From: Isohypsibius dastychi
Lineage: Eukaryota; Tardigrada; Eutardigrada; Parachela; Isohypsibiidae
Length of the DNA stretch: 10,025 nt
Reading direction: 5' to 3'
Assembly (NCBI GenBank): GCA_034696485.1
Contig: JAQIWT010001639.1
Span: forward strand, 1 to 10,025
In this document: one piece after another, positions 1 to 8,712 of the stretch
Position numbering within the stretch: the first letter of the stretch is position 1
Layout: every line of letters begins with the position of its first letter
Program-made: the position numbers and the translations under genes
Notes under the pieces: model-generated
The model's database searches: none
Told to the model about the DNA's origin: nothing
What the model saw: only the letters and a program-made list of their open reading frames with translations

Positions 1-48
1 CACATACGAACTTACTTATGTATCCAAAATTACGTGCGAAACCGAGAC

Positions 49-448
49 GCTCGATTCTGAACCTTCGGTTATATCCAAGCCATTCACTGGAAAAGAAAAA
101 AATTGCTTTGCAACCCGCTCGTTTTACTCACGTCAACCGGAGAATACCTTCAACGGGAATTCAATCATAAAATCGGTATTGATTCCACACAGGCCCAAAA
201 GTTGATCAAATGCAGACAAGTTTTAGGTTTATCAAACAAGCTAAATTTTCTTGGAATCTTCCACGTAGATCATAAGTTGTTTTTGACTATTTAGTTGTTT
301 TTCGCTATTTACTAGTCTACAAGAAAAGTATATTAAATAGCGGACAAACTGAAGGTCAGTTCAAAAAAGCCTGCGGAAAACAAGACGTTGCTACTTGGAT
401 ACAACCTTCCGCAAAACAAGACGTTGCTACTTGGATACAACCTTCCGC
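49..448 (+). repeat. Left arm of a composite inverted repeat
   Basis: Four blocks here recur in reverse complement to the right of the JmjC gene. Block A (49-84) matches 4294-4329 at 34 of 36 bases. Block B1 (99-140) matches 5179-5220 at 39 of 42. Block B2 (143-286) matches 4927-5070 at roughly four bases in five, by eye. Block C (303-366) matches 4674-4737 at 57 of 64. The 36-bp units at 377-448 match 4244-4279. B1, B2, C and the 36-bp units keep mirror order, but block A is outermost here and internal on the right. The right arm also has about 100 bp of extra sequence between B1 and B2. The divergence implies an old event. A TIR transposon or an inverted segmental duplication would both fit. 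A 63-codon open frame lies inside it, but nothing suggests it is a gene. Confidence 0.85.
377..448 (+). repeat. Perfect 36-bp tandem duplication
   Basis: Two identical 36-bp units (377-412 and 413-448) each end in ACAACCTTCCGC. A GCGGAA at 373-378 is the inverse of the TTCCGC ending each unit, so the array has short inverted ends. A third copy, inverted and with one mismatch, is at 4244-4279. The core CTTGGATAYAACC also occurs in block A. Repeated subterminal motifs like these are common in DNA transposons, where they bind transposase; that role is inference here. Confidence 0.9.
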
Positions 449-1200
449 AGAAACGTTTATGCAAGGTTTATACGAGCAACTATGAAAAGCAGTGGAGGTC
501 GCAACACCGCCAGTTTTAGACTACTGGTAGCAACTTTGAAAATGCTTGCTCTGACCAAAGTTGCATTGTTGTGAAAAGTTTTTGAAACAAAGCTTTTTTT
601 TCTGATAATTTTTGGGCGTTAGTTTCGTTGGTTTTTATATGAACGAACCGACCTCAGAATTCTGGCTTTTATATGAGCAATGCCGTTTCCACGCCACTTT
701 TCTTCCATTAAGTCCAGATAACAGGAAGGAAAGCCCTTCGTTCTCCAAAATTTTCATTCTTTCTAACGTCAAAAATGCTAGTCTCTCACCAAAGCTGTTG
801 TTCGAGAAAATGCTCCAGCCAAAGCAGTTTCACTTCCAAATCTGCTCTGACCTAAGTTGTCTTAGAACAACGAATATGAAAGTCATTTCAAGGGTGAAAT
901 AATGTAAACACCTTAACGGAAAATCTATATGTTAATTTCAGACTACCGGTAGCAATCAGCCGATAACACGAAACACTAAACTGCGAAAATCAGTCGTGCT
1001 CGGAAAATCAAACTCCTGAATTTACAGCAGTTGATCGGTGATCGTGTTTCGCAGTCTCGGCTTTTCTCTAATTTCACAGTCGAGTCCATTTCTGGTGATG
1101 TTCTAGGTAGCATCCTTCGTAAATGTCCGCTTCTAGAAATATATCGTCGATTTTGTGTGTAGTCACTGCAGTATAGTACATTGTTCCTTTGGGATTGAAA
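449..1200. other. Upstream region of the JmjC gene, no gene supported
   Basis: No exon is supported here. A 96-codon open frame (612-902) has no recognisable motif and no clear splice context. Two related short stretches, around 521-535 and 941-956, share the core CTAC(C/T)GGTAG followed by CAA. The region presumably holds the promoter and 5' UTR of the JmjC gene, but I see no TATA box close to position 1201. An in-frame TAG at 1174-1176 closes the reading frame upstream of the chosen start. Confidence 0.5.
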
Positions 1201-3976
1201 ATGGTTAGCTTTGGACCAGAAATTCGAGTGACTCGCAATGATCTTCGCCGTCCTATCTTGGAGCTTATCAAAGAACGTCTTCCTTCTGAAAGTCTACGTG
1301 ATATCGGAGCAGTCAAGGTATCATTTTCTCAAATATATTTCTACTTCTGGATTGGTTAATATCCGATTTGAAGGTTGTGGTAGAGGAGTTTGTGGATGTG
1401 TTTTTCGAGAAACATGTTCAGGAGCCGCTTGAAATGGGAAATTTCGGTGGGATGATGTATGGAGCAGAGCATATCCTGAAAACGAGAATCTCGGAAGGAA
1501 ATATGGGATGGATACATTCAGAGGCTATTTCTGAACAATATCCTGATTCGACGATTAAAGAGCTCTTCTACGAGTTGAAACAAAATTGGTGAGTGAGTGT
1601 TCGTGATTTTTTTCCGGGGATCGTTGAAGAAAAATAACTGTAGCTTAGAACAATTTCTGTCAAATTTAATATCCAGTTTCGTCCGATACCGATGTTGTTT
1701 TGATTTGAGTTGCTGTCTGTCTGGTTTTCGGACGTCCATAAATCGTAGAAACTCGCAAAAAATCTCAGTTATTACTTGGTTTTAGCAATTTTTTTCTATA
1801 GCACTTAGTTATTGCTTCATCACCAAATAATTGATTTCGTGTTTCTCCACTTCCGGTTCGGTACCGGTGTCTTTGAAATTTTAATCGGTTGCAATTTTTT
1901 CGATTCTATATTTTGTATGATTCGGATGAGAGATACGAGTATTTTACGAGTATTTCGTACTTGTATTCAGGATCGGACGGTTCGGTTGGCCTAACATGCT
2001 TTCTTTGATTTCCGGTTAAAGTTTGGGAATGTCTTTAAAATTCAATGTCTCTCTCTCTCTCTCATTGAAATTTCTATAACCGTTTTGGAGATTTTTAGAA
2101 GCACGACAAAGGCGCAGCGGTTCCGTTGTTTCACTTCCGGCCTAGGTTTCGTTTTCGCTCCTTTTTTATGAAACTTCTTTCTGGCCGACTGAAATAAATT
2201 ATTTCGCCGAACAAGATGGGACAACGGTTGAATTATTACTTCGTTTTGCGAGTTTTCGTTTAAGCCGTACTGATTTAATTTGTGCTCATAATTTCAAGTT
2301 TGTTTTTCTGCGATCCATCGTGTATTTTCATGGTTATTTATGGGGTTTATTGACTGCAGGGATGACCTGGATCCTGCGGAAAAGGAGGTCTTTCAAAATC
2401 CTGTTTTCGCCTATGAGAATCTCGAAAAGTGGATCATGAATTCAACTATCAAATACCCCGAGAGTTTCGCCCGGCAGACGCACCAGACACCGTTTGTCGG
2501 CATTGTTGTCGAAGGCGATTTTCATCTTCCTATCAACCTTCATATGATTGAGCCGCGGCTCGAAGAGCTCTTTCATAACTACCTTCAGGCACCTGGAATG
2601 ACTTGTCCATGGACATATATTTACGGACCAAAGAGCAGCACACTTTTTCATTTGGAGGACGCATTGCTATCGTCGGTGAATTTGAACTGCGGACCTGGAA
2701 GCAAATACTGGTATTTCGTGCCGAAAAAAGAATTTCTCAAAGTTCTTGCATTTTATGCAGGTAAGACAATTATCGTTTACCAGGGTAGACGATTTTGTGT
2801 TTATATGTAAGTCGTCGAGAATTTCGCTTTGATTTGAATTGGTTTTTTTTCGGTGACTGTGTTAGAGTTTTTTGGGTCTCGCTCGTGTGAAATACGTTAG
2901 TTATCATCTCTGGGAAGAAATTTGTTAACGTTTCACTATTTTCTCTTTAGTTCCGCTTCTGTTCTTTTTTTCTGTTATTATCTCTGTCTTTTGTTCCTAC
3001 CGGTAGATTATACAGCGGTACAGTGATACTTGACTTGGAATAAGTGATTTTCATCAGTCGTTATTCTGTACCAATGTTGTATTTTCAGCGTTCAAATATT
3101 TTATTTTCAGTCAGAAAGCCGGAACACTGTGGGCATGAATTTACGAACAAACGTTTAGCGCCAACTGTGAGTCAGCTGACGGCAGCTGGAATCGAGGTGC
3201 ACTTCTTCGAGCAAAAGGCTGGAGAACTTCTCTTTTTGGACTGTGCAGTATTACATGAGGTAAAGAAGAACATTTTGGCTCAAACACGTATGTGTTAATA
3301 CTGAATGACGAGAATTCCCGGTCAAGCGGTGGTGGCTGTTTTTCATCATCTTGTTGTTTCAGGTTATCAATATTCAATGGGGAATCAGTATTTCAAAAAA
3401 CGTCTTAACCGACAGTTGGGCCGAGTGGGGAATGATTGGATTGTGGCTGCGAAAACAGGTTTGTCCTAGAATGTGTATCACTTAGAAATTGAAAAGACAG
3501 TCTTTTGGAAGAAACTAAGTTTTGGTAATACAAGACACTTGGCATGTGAATGATCATACAGGCAATGTTTTCTTCAGTGCTATAACAGCAGTGAGGGTCC
3601 GGAAACTAGTTCGTTTACGGACGTGAACGAGCGTTTTCAGCGATTGATGGCTCGGTTGAAATCGCGAAGTCCGGAAAAGTGTGCGATTATGGACGCCGGC
3701 GCCATGGAGTATCTCGAGTCGAAATGGACCCCAGTTAACGGAGAATTCCGCAGGCAATATGGAGTTATTGGCCAGGTTGGTTTCATTGGCTGGCTGTACG
3801 TATTTGAAGTCAGCGGCTTTTTTGTTAATTTCAAACCGATTTCGGCTCGATTTTCTCGTTTGGGAGAGACCGCCTGGCAAAATGAAGTTAGTGGTTCGGT
3901 TCGCTTGCATGGTGGGATTAGCTGCAGTTTCAATTCGAGGCGAGAAAGCCACCGTGCATTTTGCATACAGGGTTGA
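1201..3976 (+). CDS. JmjC-domain protein, KDM4-like 2-oxoglutarate/Fe(II) oxygenase, six exons
   Basis: Predicted exons are 1201-1317, 1374-1588, 2360-2760, 3111-3259, 3363-3458 and 3578-3976, giving 458 residues. All introns are GT-AG with compatible phases (0, 2, 1, 0, 0). The start ATG has A at -3 and G at +4, after an in-frame TAG at 1174. The JmjC core spans about residues 150-326. The motif FHLED supplies His208 and Glu210. Asn218 and Lys226 lie 10 and 18 residues after His208, exactly as the KDM4 2-oxoglutarate-binding Asn and Lys do. His293 in AVLHEV is the distal iron ligand, 85 residues on (88 in KDM4A). The KDM4 Tyr132 position appears to be Val157. No JmjN, PHD or Tudor domain is visible. 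The expected role is nuclear lysine demethylation; the substrate is unknown. The last 67 residues (from 3776) read like intron, and a weak donor CAG|GTTGGT at 3775/3776 could splice onward. Exons 1-5 are firm; the 3' end is not. Confidence 0.82.
2048..2063. repeat. (TC)8 microsatellite in intron 2
   Basis: Eight TC units lie inside the 771-bp second intron of the JmjC gene, flanked by CAATG and CATTG. Nothing else coding is visible in that intron. Confidence 0.85.
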
Positions 3977-4243
3977 AAGAACGGATGTAGTATACACAAA
4001 AAAGCCCGACGCTTTAGGTGCCAACATTTCGCGAGGTTCAACCAAACTGGGACGAACTGCTGGGCTCGTGGGCTGTTGGGGTCGGGATCAGCATTGGGTT
4101 CGAAATTCGCATGCTGCAAGGGGTCGGGGCTTCCGCTGTGCGGATTCAGAAACACGCCGTTACCTGATGAGCGCACCCCTTTCGTCTGTGTTTCTTGGGT
4201 AGAAGCCCAAAACCTTTTCGAATTTTTTTCCGGGAGGCTTTTT
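3977..4243. other. 3' flank of the JmjC gene, GC-richer, no clear gene
   Basis: A locally GC-rich stretch (about 4020-4160) lacks stop codons in several frames, giving long overlapping open frames on both strands. They overlap JmjC exon 6 and show no recognisable domain, so I treat them as products of composition. No AATAAA is visible between 3977 and the right repeat arm, which weakens the case that transcription ends here. Confidence 0.4.
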
Positions 4244-5220
4244 GCGGAAGGTTGTATCCAAGTAGCAACGCCTTGTTTTTATCCTCTTCGAGTAATGGCT
4301 TGGATATAACCGAAGGTTCAAGATCGAGCCTCTACATTCAACTCCTCTGTCAGTTTGCATTAGAAAATTCCAAAGAAAATACTATAAAAAACTAGAAAAA
4401 AATTCATCGTGCCAATAGCTATTGCTTTTTTGGTTCGTCGTAAATCTAACTTTTGAGAAAAGTACAAAGTTCAAGTGAACACGATGTGTGCGGGTTCTAA
4501 TTAGACGATTATGAGATAGGGAACCTTGACAACAACTTTTTTCGAATGTTTGATATTTGGCTAGGATTCGTAATGCCTAAGAAGGTTCTAGAGAATCAAT
4601 GCTTGAATTCGGGATCTTACGGCAACCTTCCGCAATATGTCCCACGAGCATCTGGTCGGGGGACGCCCGAAGGTTTTCAACTGACCTTCAGTTTGACCGC
4701 TATTTAACATACTCTTCTTGGATACTGGTAAATAGCGGTAAAAGCCTTGAGGCTTGATCCCAAGAAGTGATCTTCGTAAATACTAAATCAAATATTACAA
4801 GCTATAGCTTGAAGGATCCGGCATGAAAACCTGTTAGCTTCCAAGGAAATTTCGAAATATTTACTTTGAAATTTACAGTTGCCAGAAATCCAAGGTCACC
4901 AGCAAAGAACTTGCATGCCATCTCGCCAAGAACAACTTTTGATCTACCACGAATATTCCAACGAAATAATGTTTCTATGATAAGCCTAAAACTCGCCTGC
5001 ATTTCGTCATCTTTCGGGTGTGCTTGGAATCAATACTGATTTTATGATTGAATTCTTGGTGAAGGTAATTTCAACTAGCAACGTATTAAAGGGCAATTAT
5101 TGAAAACTGGCAGAACGATAGCCGTCAACTCCTGCGACCTCAAGGTCAAACAGATTAATGTTACAGAGTAGAAAGCCTCCGGTTGACGGGTGTAGAACGA
5201 GCGGGTTGCAAAGCAATTTT
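4244..5220 (-). repeat. Right arm of the composite inverted repeat
   Basis: Read on the minus strand from 5220 inward, it holds B1 (5179-5220), about 100 bp of unmatched insert, B2 (4927-5070), C (4674-4737), block A (4294-4329) and one 36-bp unit (4244-4279). Unmatched sequence of about 190 bp lies between B2 and C and about 340 bp between C and A, which accounts for the arm being longer than the left one. Block C carries an internal 9-base inverted pair (CGCTATTTA and TAAATAGCG). A fragment CAACCTTCCGCAA at 4623-4635 echoes the end of the 36-bp unit. A 66-codon minus-strand frame at 4802-5002 lies in B2 and has no family signal. Confidence 0.85.
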
Positions 5221-5631
5221 GCTAATTGCGCGAGTGACTGACTTGTCTGTCGAGATCTCCAATTGTGGGGGGGGGGGGGGAGGTTGAAGAATCACGACTC
5301 CAAATGCACAAAGGAGCGAGTCCAAAATGAGTCAGGGAGTCATCCGAAAATGAGTCTGTCCATAATTGGATGTTTCGCACATCCGACCAATGTTCAACAA
5401 TTCTTACGGACTACTTCATCATTTCGGACTATTGGCATGCCGAATGTTCAGAGGAAATACATACCTGTGCCGTACAGCTGTCTTCCACACAGCGAAGGAC
5501 GGAATGTTATATGCCACCCCACTTTTTTGTCACCCCCAAAAGGGAGGGAGGACCTACAAAATCGTCGTTTTTCCTGACCGATTAGTCGCGAATTTAGAAC
5601 CTCTAAAAATATCTTTTTACTGTGTTTCACG
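5221..5631. other. Intergenic stretch with a 14-G run
   Basis: A run of 14 G (5267-5280) is the main feature. Overlapping plus-strand frames of 71-134 codons cover 5263-5770, but they run into the G tract and the downstream minisatellite and have no domain signal. I support no gene here. Confidence 0.55.
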
Positions 5632-5718
5632 GGTCAACGGATCGACGTTTTGGAAGTTCAGGTCAACGGATCGACATTTTAAAAGTGCAGGTCAACGGAC
5701 AGACTTCTTGAAAAGTCA
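5632..5718 (+). repeat. 29-bp minisatellite, three units
   Basis: Units at 5632-5660, 5661-5689 and 5690-5718 are each 29 bp and begin GGTCAACGG, with divergence towards their 3' ends. The array runs directly into the 19-bp tandem repeat that follows. Confidence 0.9.
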
Positions 5719-5754
5719 CGTACGATACGCTACGTCACGTACGATGCGCTACGT
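5717..5754 (+). repeat. 19-bp tandem repeat, two units
   Basis: Units 5717-5735 and 5736-5754 differ at one base (CACGTACGAYRCGCTACGT type). Self-complementary bits such as CGTACG occur within each. Further ACGT-rich sequence continues to about 5785. Confidence 0.88.
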
Positions 5755-6580
5755 ATGCTATATTACGTGACGCCATGTTACGTAGGCGGCGGGGTGACAG
5801 TATGGCCATCACAGGTGGGCATTGAGTAAATTCGCTCTTCGGAACGATTTTTTACGAGGAAAATTCTCGTCTAGTTTTGAATTCACTCAAGGAATCAATC
5901 CCAGGAATGAAACGCCAATACTCTCAGCTGTAGTTCAGGGAAATTCCGTCATTTGCGGACGAGCTCTTATGTTGTACAGTATACTTTGAAATAAAAATTG
6001 CAAAATAGACCGTATGCGAAAGGACGCTTTGTAGGTCGGATCAGTATCAGCAAACCTATTCATTTGATGTATTCGCCTCCATCTTGTCCGCCTCCATCGA
6101 TTTTTGACTGACATGATCGCTGCGCTGCCTTGGCAAATCAAGAAGAATCGCGTTTTTGCCAAAAACTTGTCGATCAGGATCAGCGTCATATGCTAACCCA
6201 TGAGAGGTGACCGTGAATAAAGAAAGAAGCTCATACGCCATGCGGCCCAACGCCAGTTTTGTCGATCACGTGGAACTATCGTGCAATCCAGAAGTAACTG
6301 CGGTACCACGTTTTGGAGGGCGGTCGGATGACGTCAGTTCAAAAATCAAGTGGACCTATGAAAATTTTTGTTCGATTTGATAGGTCAGCAGTCATTCAGA
6401 ACGGACCTGATTTTGTATCTTCTCCAGTCCAGACTATATTTGTAATTTGTAAAGTTGATTCTTGTATTAAAATTTCAGAAACCCAGCTGGCTATCCAGCA
6501 TGCGTGAAGATCGGCTTGAGAAAAAGCACCGGACATATACCTGAAAAAAACCTCGGGGGTTTTTATAATCCGCTGCGCAA
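5755..6580. other. Intergenic stretch, no convincing gene
   Basis: A minus-strand frame with an ATG at 6241 runs to 6056 (61 residues, starting MAYELLSLF). It reads mildly protein-like but has no recognisable domain, splice context or promoter, so I do not call it. A perfect TGACGTCA lies at 6329-6336 and a CACGTG E-box at 6267-6272. A small hairpin, ACGAG with CTCGT, lies near 5855-5875. Confidence 0.45.
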
Positions 6581-6647
6581 ATTTTTATGTCCCCCCCCCC
6601 CTCACTGTATATTGGAAGAGCAGGCAGACTTTTTTCAAAAAAGTTTT

Positions 6648-6875
6648 TGATAGAGAGCAGGCAGACTTTTCAAGACTTTTTGGAGGAATTTTTGGGGGCC
6701 CGAAAGGGTGTATGTGCATATTCAGATATAACGTCACTTTTGGTCATGACGTCACTTCCGGTGATGACGTCACTCCCGGTAATGACGTCACTGTCAGTGA
6801 TGACGTCAACCAAAGTTTGATGGAGAGCAGGCAGACTTTTCAAGACTTTTTGGAAGAACTTTTGGGTGCCCGAAA
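6648..6875 (+). repeat. 58-bp direct repeats 170 bp apart
   Basis: Copies 6648-6705 and 6818-6875 agree at 54 of 58 bases and share GAGAGCAGGCAGACTTTTCA. A partial third copy lies at about 6613-6640. They bracket the 18-bp minisatellite. Confidence 0.9.
6728..6811 (+). repeat. 18-bp minisatellite of TGACGTCA palindromes
   Basis: Four full 18-bp units (6728-6745, 6746-6763, 6764-6781, 6782-6799) and part of a fifth follow the pattern ATGACGTCACTNCCGGTG. Perfect TGACGTCA octamers start at 6747, 6765, 6783 and 6801; the first unit has TAACGTCA. This octamer is the consensus CREB/ATF binding site. Whether it is used as one is unknown. Confidence 0.9.
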
Positions 6876-6906
6876 CCGTTGAACGATTGTAAGTCCCCCC
6901 CCCCCA

Positions 6907-6924
6907 CCCCCCTTTAGAGGGGGG
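6907..6924. repeat. C6/G6 hairpin
   Basis: Six C (6907-6912) and six G (6919-6924) are separated by TTTAGA. They can form a small strong stem-loop at the right end of the repeat element. Confidence 0.75.
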
Positions 6925-7022
6925 ACAAAAATTCATCTTATGCCGCTGAATAGACTAGTAAAAAAACCGGTGACCGTGGTGCATCTTTCGGTCTTACCGA
7001 GTCTTGCTTGTGACTTGGCTTC

Positions 7023-7420
7023 CTACCAGAAAAGACCTGCAAGTTTGCCACTTATGGGACGCCGTAGGTTTACATGTGCACGTGACATTTATAGCCCGTC
7101 AAGATTTCCGCCCTTATTCTCTCTGATCAGAGACACAGCCTCATAATCACGTGACAGTCAGCACCTTTAGCCAGTGGAAACAACAACAAATCAACCAAAT
7201 CAACAATCAAGGGCAGATTTGTAATTGCTCAGAAAAACGTTCTTTCACGTCGAATCTGTCCACAAAAATTGAAGTTCAAGAGGAACATGTTGCTCTACGA
7301 TATTCGATAGAGAAAACATGAGCTGGTCTTGTGAATCGATGAGGAAAAATCTTGGCAATCTTGACGGACAGACCCCTATGTTAAGTCTATGGTGGCAAAC
7401 TTGAAGGTCTTTTCTGGTAG
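7023..7420. repeat. Fold-back inverted repeat, about 400 bp
   Basis: Positions 7023-7051 and the reverse complement of 7392-7420 agree at 28 of 29 bases. Weaker similarity continues inward, for example around CCGTCAAGATT at about 7097-7107 and its inverse near 7355. The unit looks like a decayed fold-back element or an inverted duplication. CACGTG sites lie inside it at 7079-7084 and 7148-7153, with another just outside at 7471-7476. Confidence 0.75.
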
Positions 7421-7454
7421 TGTAATTTCTGACCAATCAGATCTGTGCTAGGTA

Positions 7455-7709
7455 ATGCACCGCTCAATGTCACGTGATAGGTCAGTCGCTCGTATTGCTC
7501 GAATTTTCAAGTCGGCAGTCTGTCGTTATTCTCACATTAAAATGTTGAAACGCACTAGACTGCGATATTGTCGCATCGTATTAAATTCTAATGTTGAATA
7601 TTTCGTTCTTAAGATGACCGATTTATTAGATATGTCCAAACCGAAATTGTCCAGGAAAGAGTTAATTACCAGAGCTCTGCAAACCAGCTCATCACATCAG
7701 GAAGATTAA
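7455..7709 (+). CDS. Small open frame, doubtful hypothetical protein
   Basis: The ATG at 7455 opens 84 residues, rich in Arg at the start and ending in a hydrophilic tail (KLSRKELITRALQTSSSHQED region). A second in-frame ATG at 7614 has the context AAGATGA. I recognise no family, signal peptide or membrane segment. No splice sites or poly(A) signal make it convincing. Frames of this length are expected by chance in 10 kb, so it is listed only because nothing else occupies the interval. Confidence 0.15.
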   Translation: MHRSMSRDRSVARIARIFKSAVCRYSHIKMLKRTRLRYCRIVLNSNVEYFVLKMTDLLDMSKPKLSRKELITRALQTSSSHQED

Positions 7710-8508
7710 CCTTGCGGGAGATATGTATGGGCATCGCGAAGGAATTCAAATATTATGCACTGAATAGTGGACTCTGGAAGCAGACTAGCGAAACGTTCTA
7801 GGGTGGTCTTTTAGCAGTTTTTGTGTTAGAAAATGAGCATCTGTTCTTGCTGTTGCTTACTTTTCAATTGAACTCATCCGCTTTGAAACGAACTAATCCA
7901 GCAATCTTCGCCTTATATACTGTATTTCATAGGTGCAGTCCCGAACCAAAAACCAAGCCACCTTCAGCGTTTCGTTTTGTTATATAAATTAATCCAGTGT
8001 GACAGTCGTTGGGATTCAGTATAAGGACCGAGTGGCTTTCACGCTTTTAGCGTGAACCCGTAGGTATTTATCATAAATTCTCGAATGGGGAAGTGAAGCT
8101 ACAGAGGTCTTTCGCAGTTTAGTTACCTCAAGCACGCGTATTATCATACGAAGTCCATCGTTCTAACGTACATCTTAAGCGCGGATCTCTCAGGATGTTT
8201 AACACTGACCAAAAGTATTGTTATTGAAATTCTAAGGAAACGAATTTCACTTCAGCATCACCGGATGTGCTCAGTGCAGTCTCAAAATTTCAACAAGCGC
8301 CGGTCAACTAAACTGCAAGGGTTATTAGGTTGTAATAGTATCGTTAATGACACAACCGTTTCCACGGTGTTGGACGTTGAGGGACTTCAAGCCTTTGAGG
8401 TTGCACGGTGATCTCAGAAAGTTACTCCAAACTCAAAAATCATCAATCAGAAAATGCAAGACCGTTCATGTCTGACGACTTGAAACAAAGCGGACCGTGT
8501 TTTTTCAG
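7710..8508. other. Gene-poor stretch with a starless open frame and a hairpin
   Basis: Positions 8097-8411 (+) are open for 104 codons before a TGA but have no ATG near the start, so it could only be an exon. I see no good splice pair for it. A perfect hairpin, TTCACGC, TTTTA, GCGTGAA, lies at 8038-8056. No tRNA or other RNA gene is evident. Confidence 0.35.
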
Positions 8509-8613
8509 AGTTTAGGGGCCCAAGTTAGAACTTGCGGCTGTTGTGTTCGTATTTGCCACCCAAATATCGGCTTTTACGGAACTGCGTCCGAGATCAAATG
8601 TCTCCGTTTTTGA
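8509..8613 (+). other. Possible Cys-rich exon, doubtful
   Basis: A good acceptor (TTTTTTCAG ending at 8508) is followed by an open frame to TGA at 8611. The frame contains the cluster CGCCVRICHP and a later Cys. The spacing resembles no zinc finger I can name. Past the TGA the same frame carries two more Cys residues before another stop. It could be a genuine or decayed exon upstream of the one at 8713; I see no clean donor. Confidence 0.18.
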
Positions 8614-8712
8614 ATTGCGAATTACTGTCTGGAGGTCCTTTATAGCAACGGGAGCTGCGCTGCCGCAATTGTTGTCTGAATTCTGTGAAAGTATATGTTT
8701 TTTTTTATTTAG

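Larger units (their letters stand above)
6581..6930. mobile_element. Repeat element with C/G-run ends, possibly MITE-like
   Basis: The left end reads ATTTTTATGT followed by 11 C (6591-6601). The right end reads six G followed by ACAAAAAT (6919 on). These are near-inverted copies of each other, apart from two extra bases on the left. Inside are two 58-bp direct repeats, the CRE-type minisatellite and a second C11 run. Nothing inside codes for a protein. The structure fits a short non-autonomous repeat that may recur across the genome, but I cannot see target-site duplications and the boundaries are approximate. Confidence 0.5.

Noticed and set aside
377-448. CRISPR-like array
   Set aside because: The units are directly adjacent with no spacers, there are only two, and the genome is eukaryotic.
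612-902. 96-codon plus-strand open frame upstream of the JmjC gene
   Set aside because: No ATG with good context, no domain and no splice support; such a length is expected by chance.
2442-2651. Minus-strand open frame opposite JmjC exon 3
   Set aside because: A shadow of the exon that encodes the iron-binding motif.
3928-3990. Alternative JmjC last exon after CTGCAG (acceptor at 3926-3927), 20 codons to TAG
   Set aside because: Possible with the donor at 3776, but the donor is weak and the peptide has no family support. It is kept only as an alternative to the read-through and to the exon at 8713.
3554-4202. Long open frames on both strands (163, 173 and 179 codons), one with a signal-peptide-like internal start
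   Set aside because: They overlap JmjC exon 6 and a GC-rich stretch depleted of stops. None has a recognisable domain, and they cannot all be real.
6056-6241. 61-residue minus-strand frame starting MAYELLSLF
   Set aside because: Mildly protein-like, but too short, without family signal or gene context.
8030-8060. tRNA-like hairpin
   Set aside because: Only one stem-loop is present; no cloverleaf or internal B-box sequence could be found.
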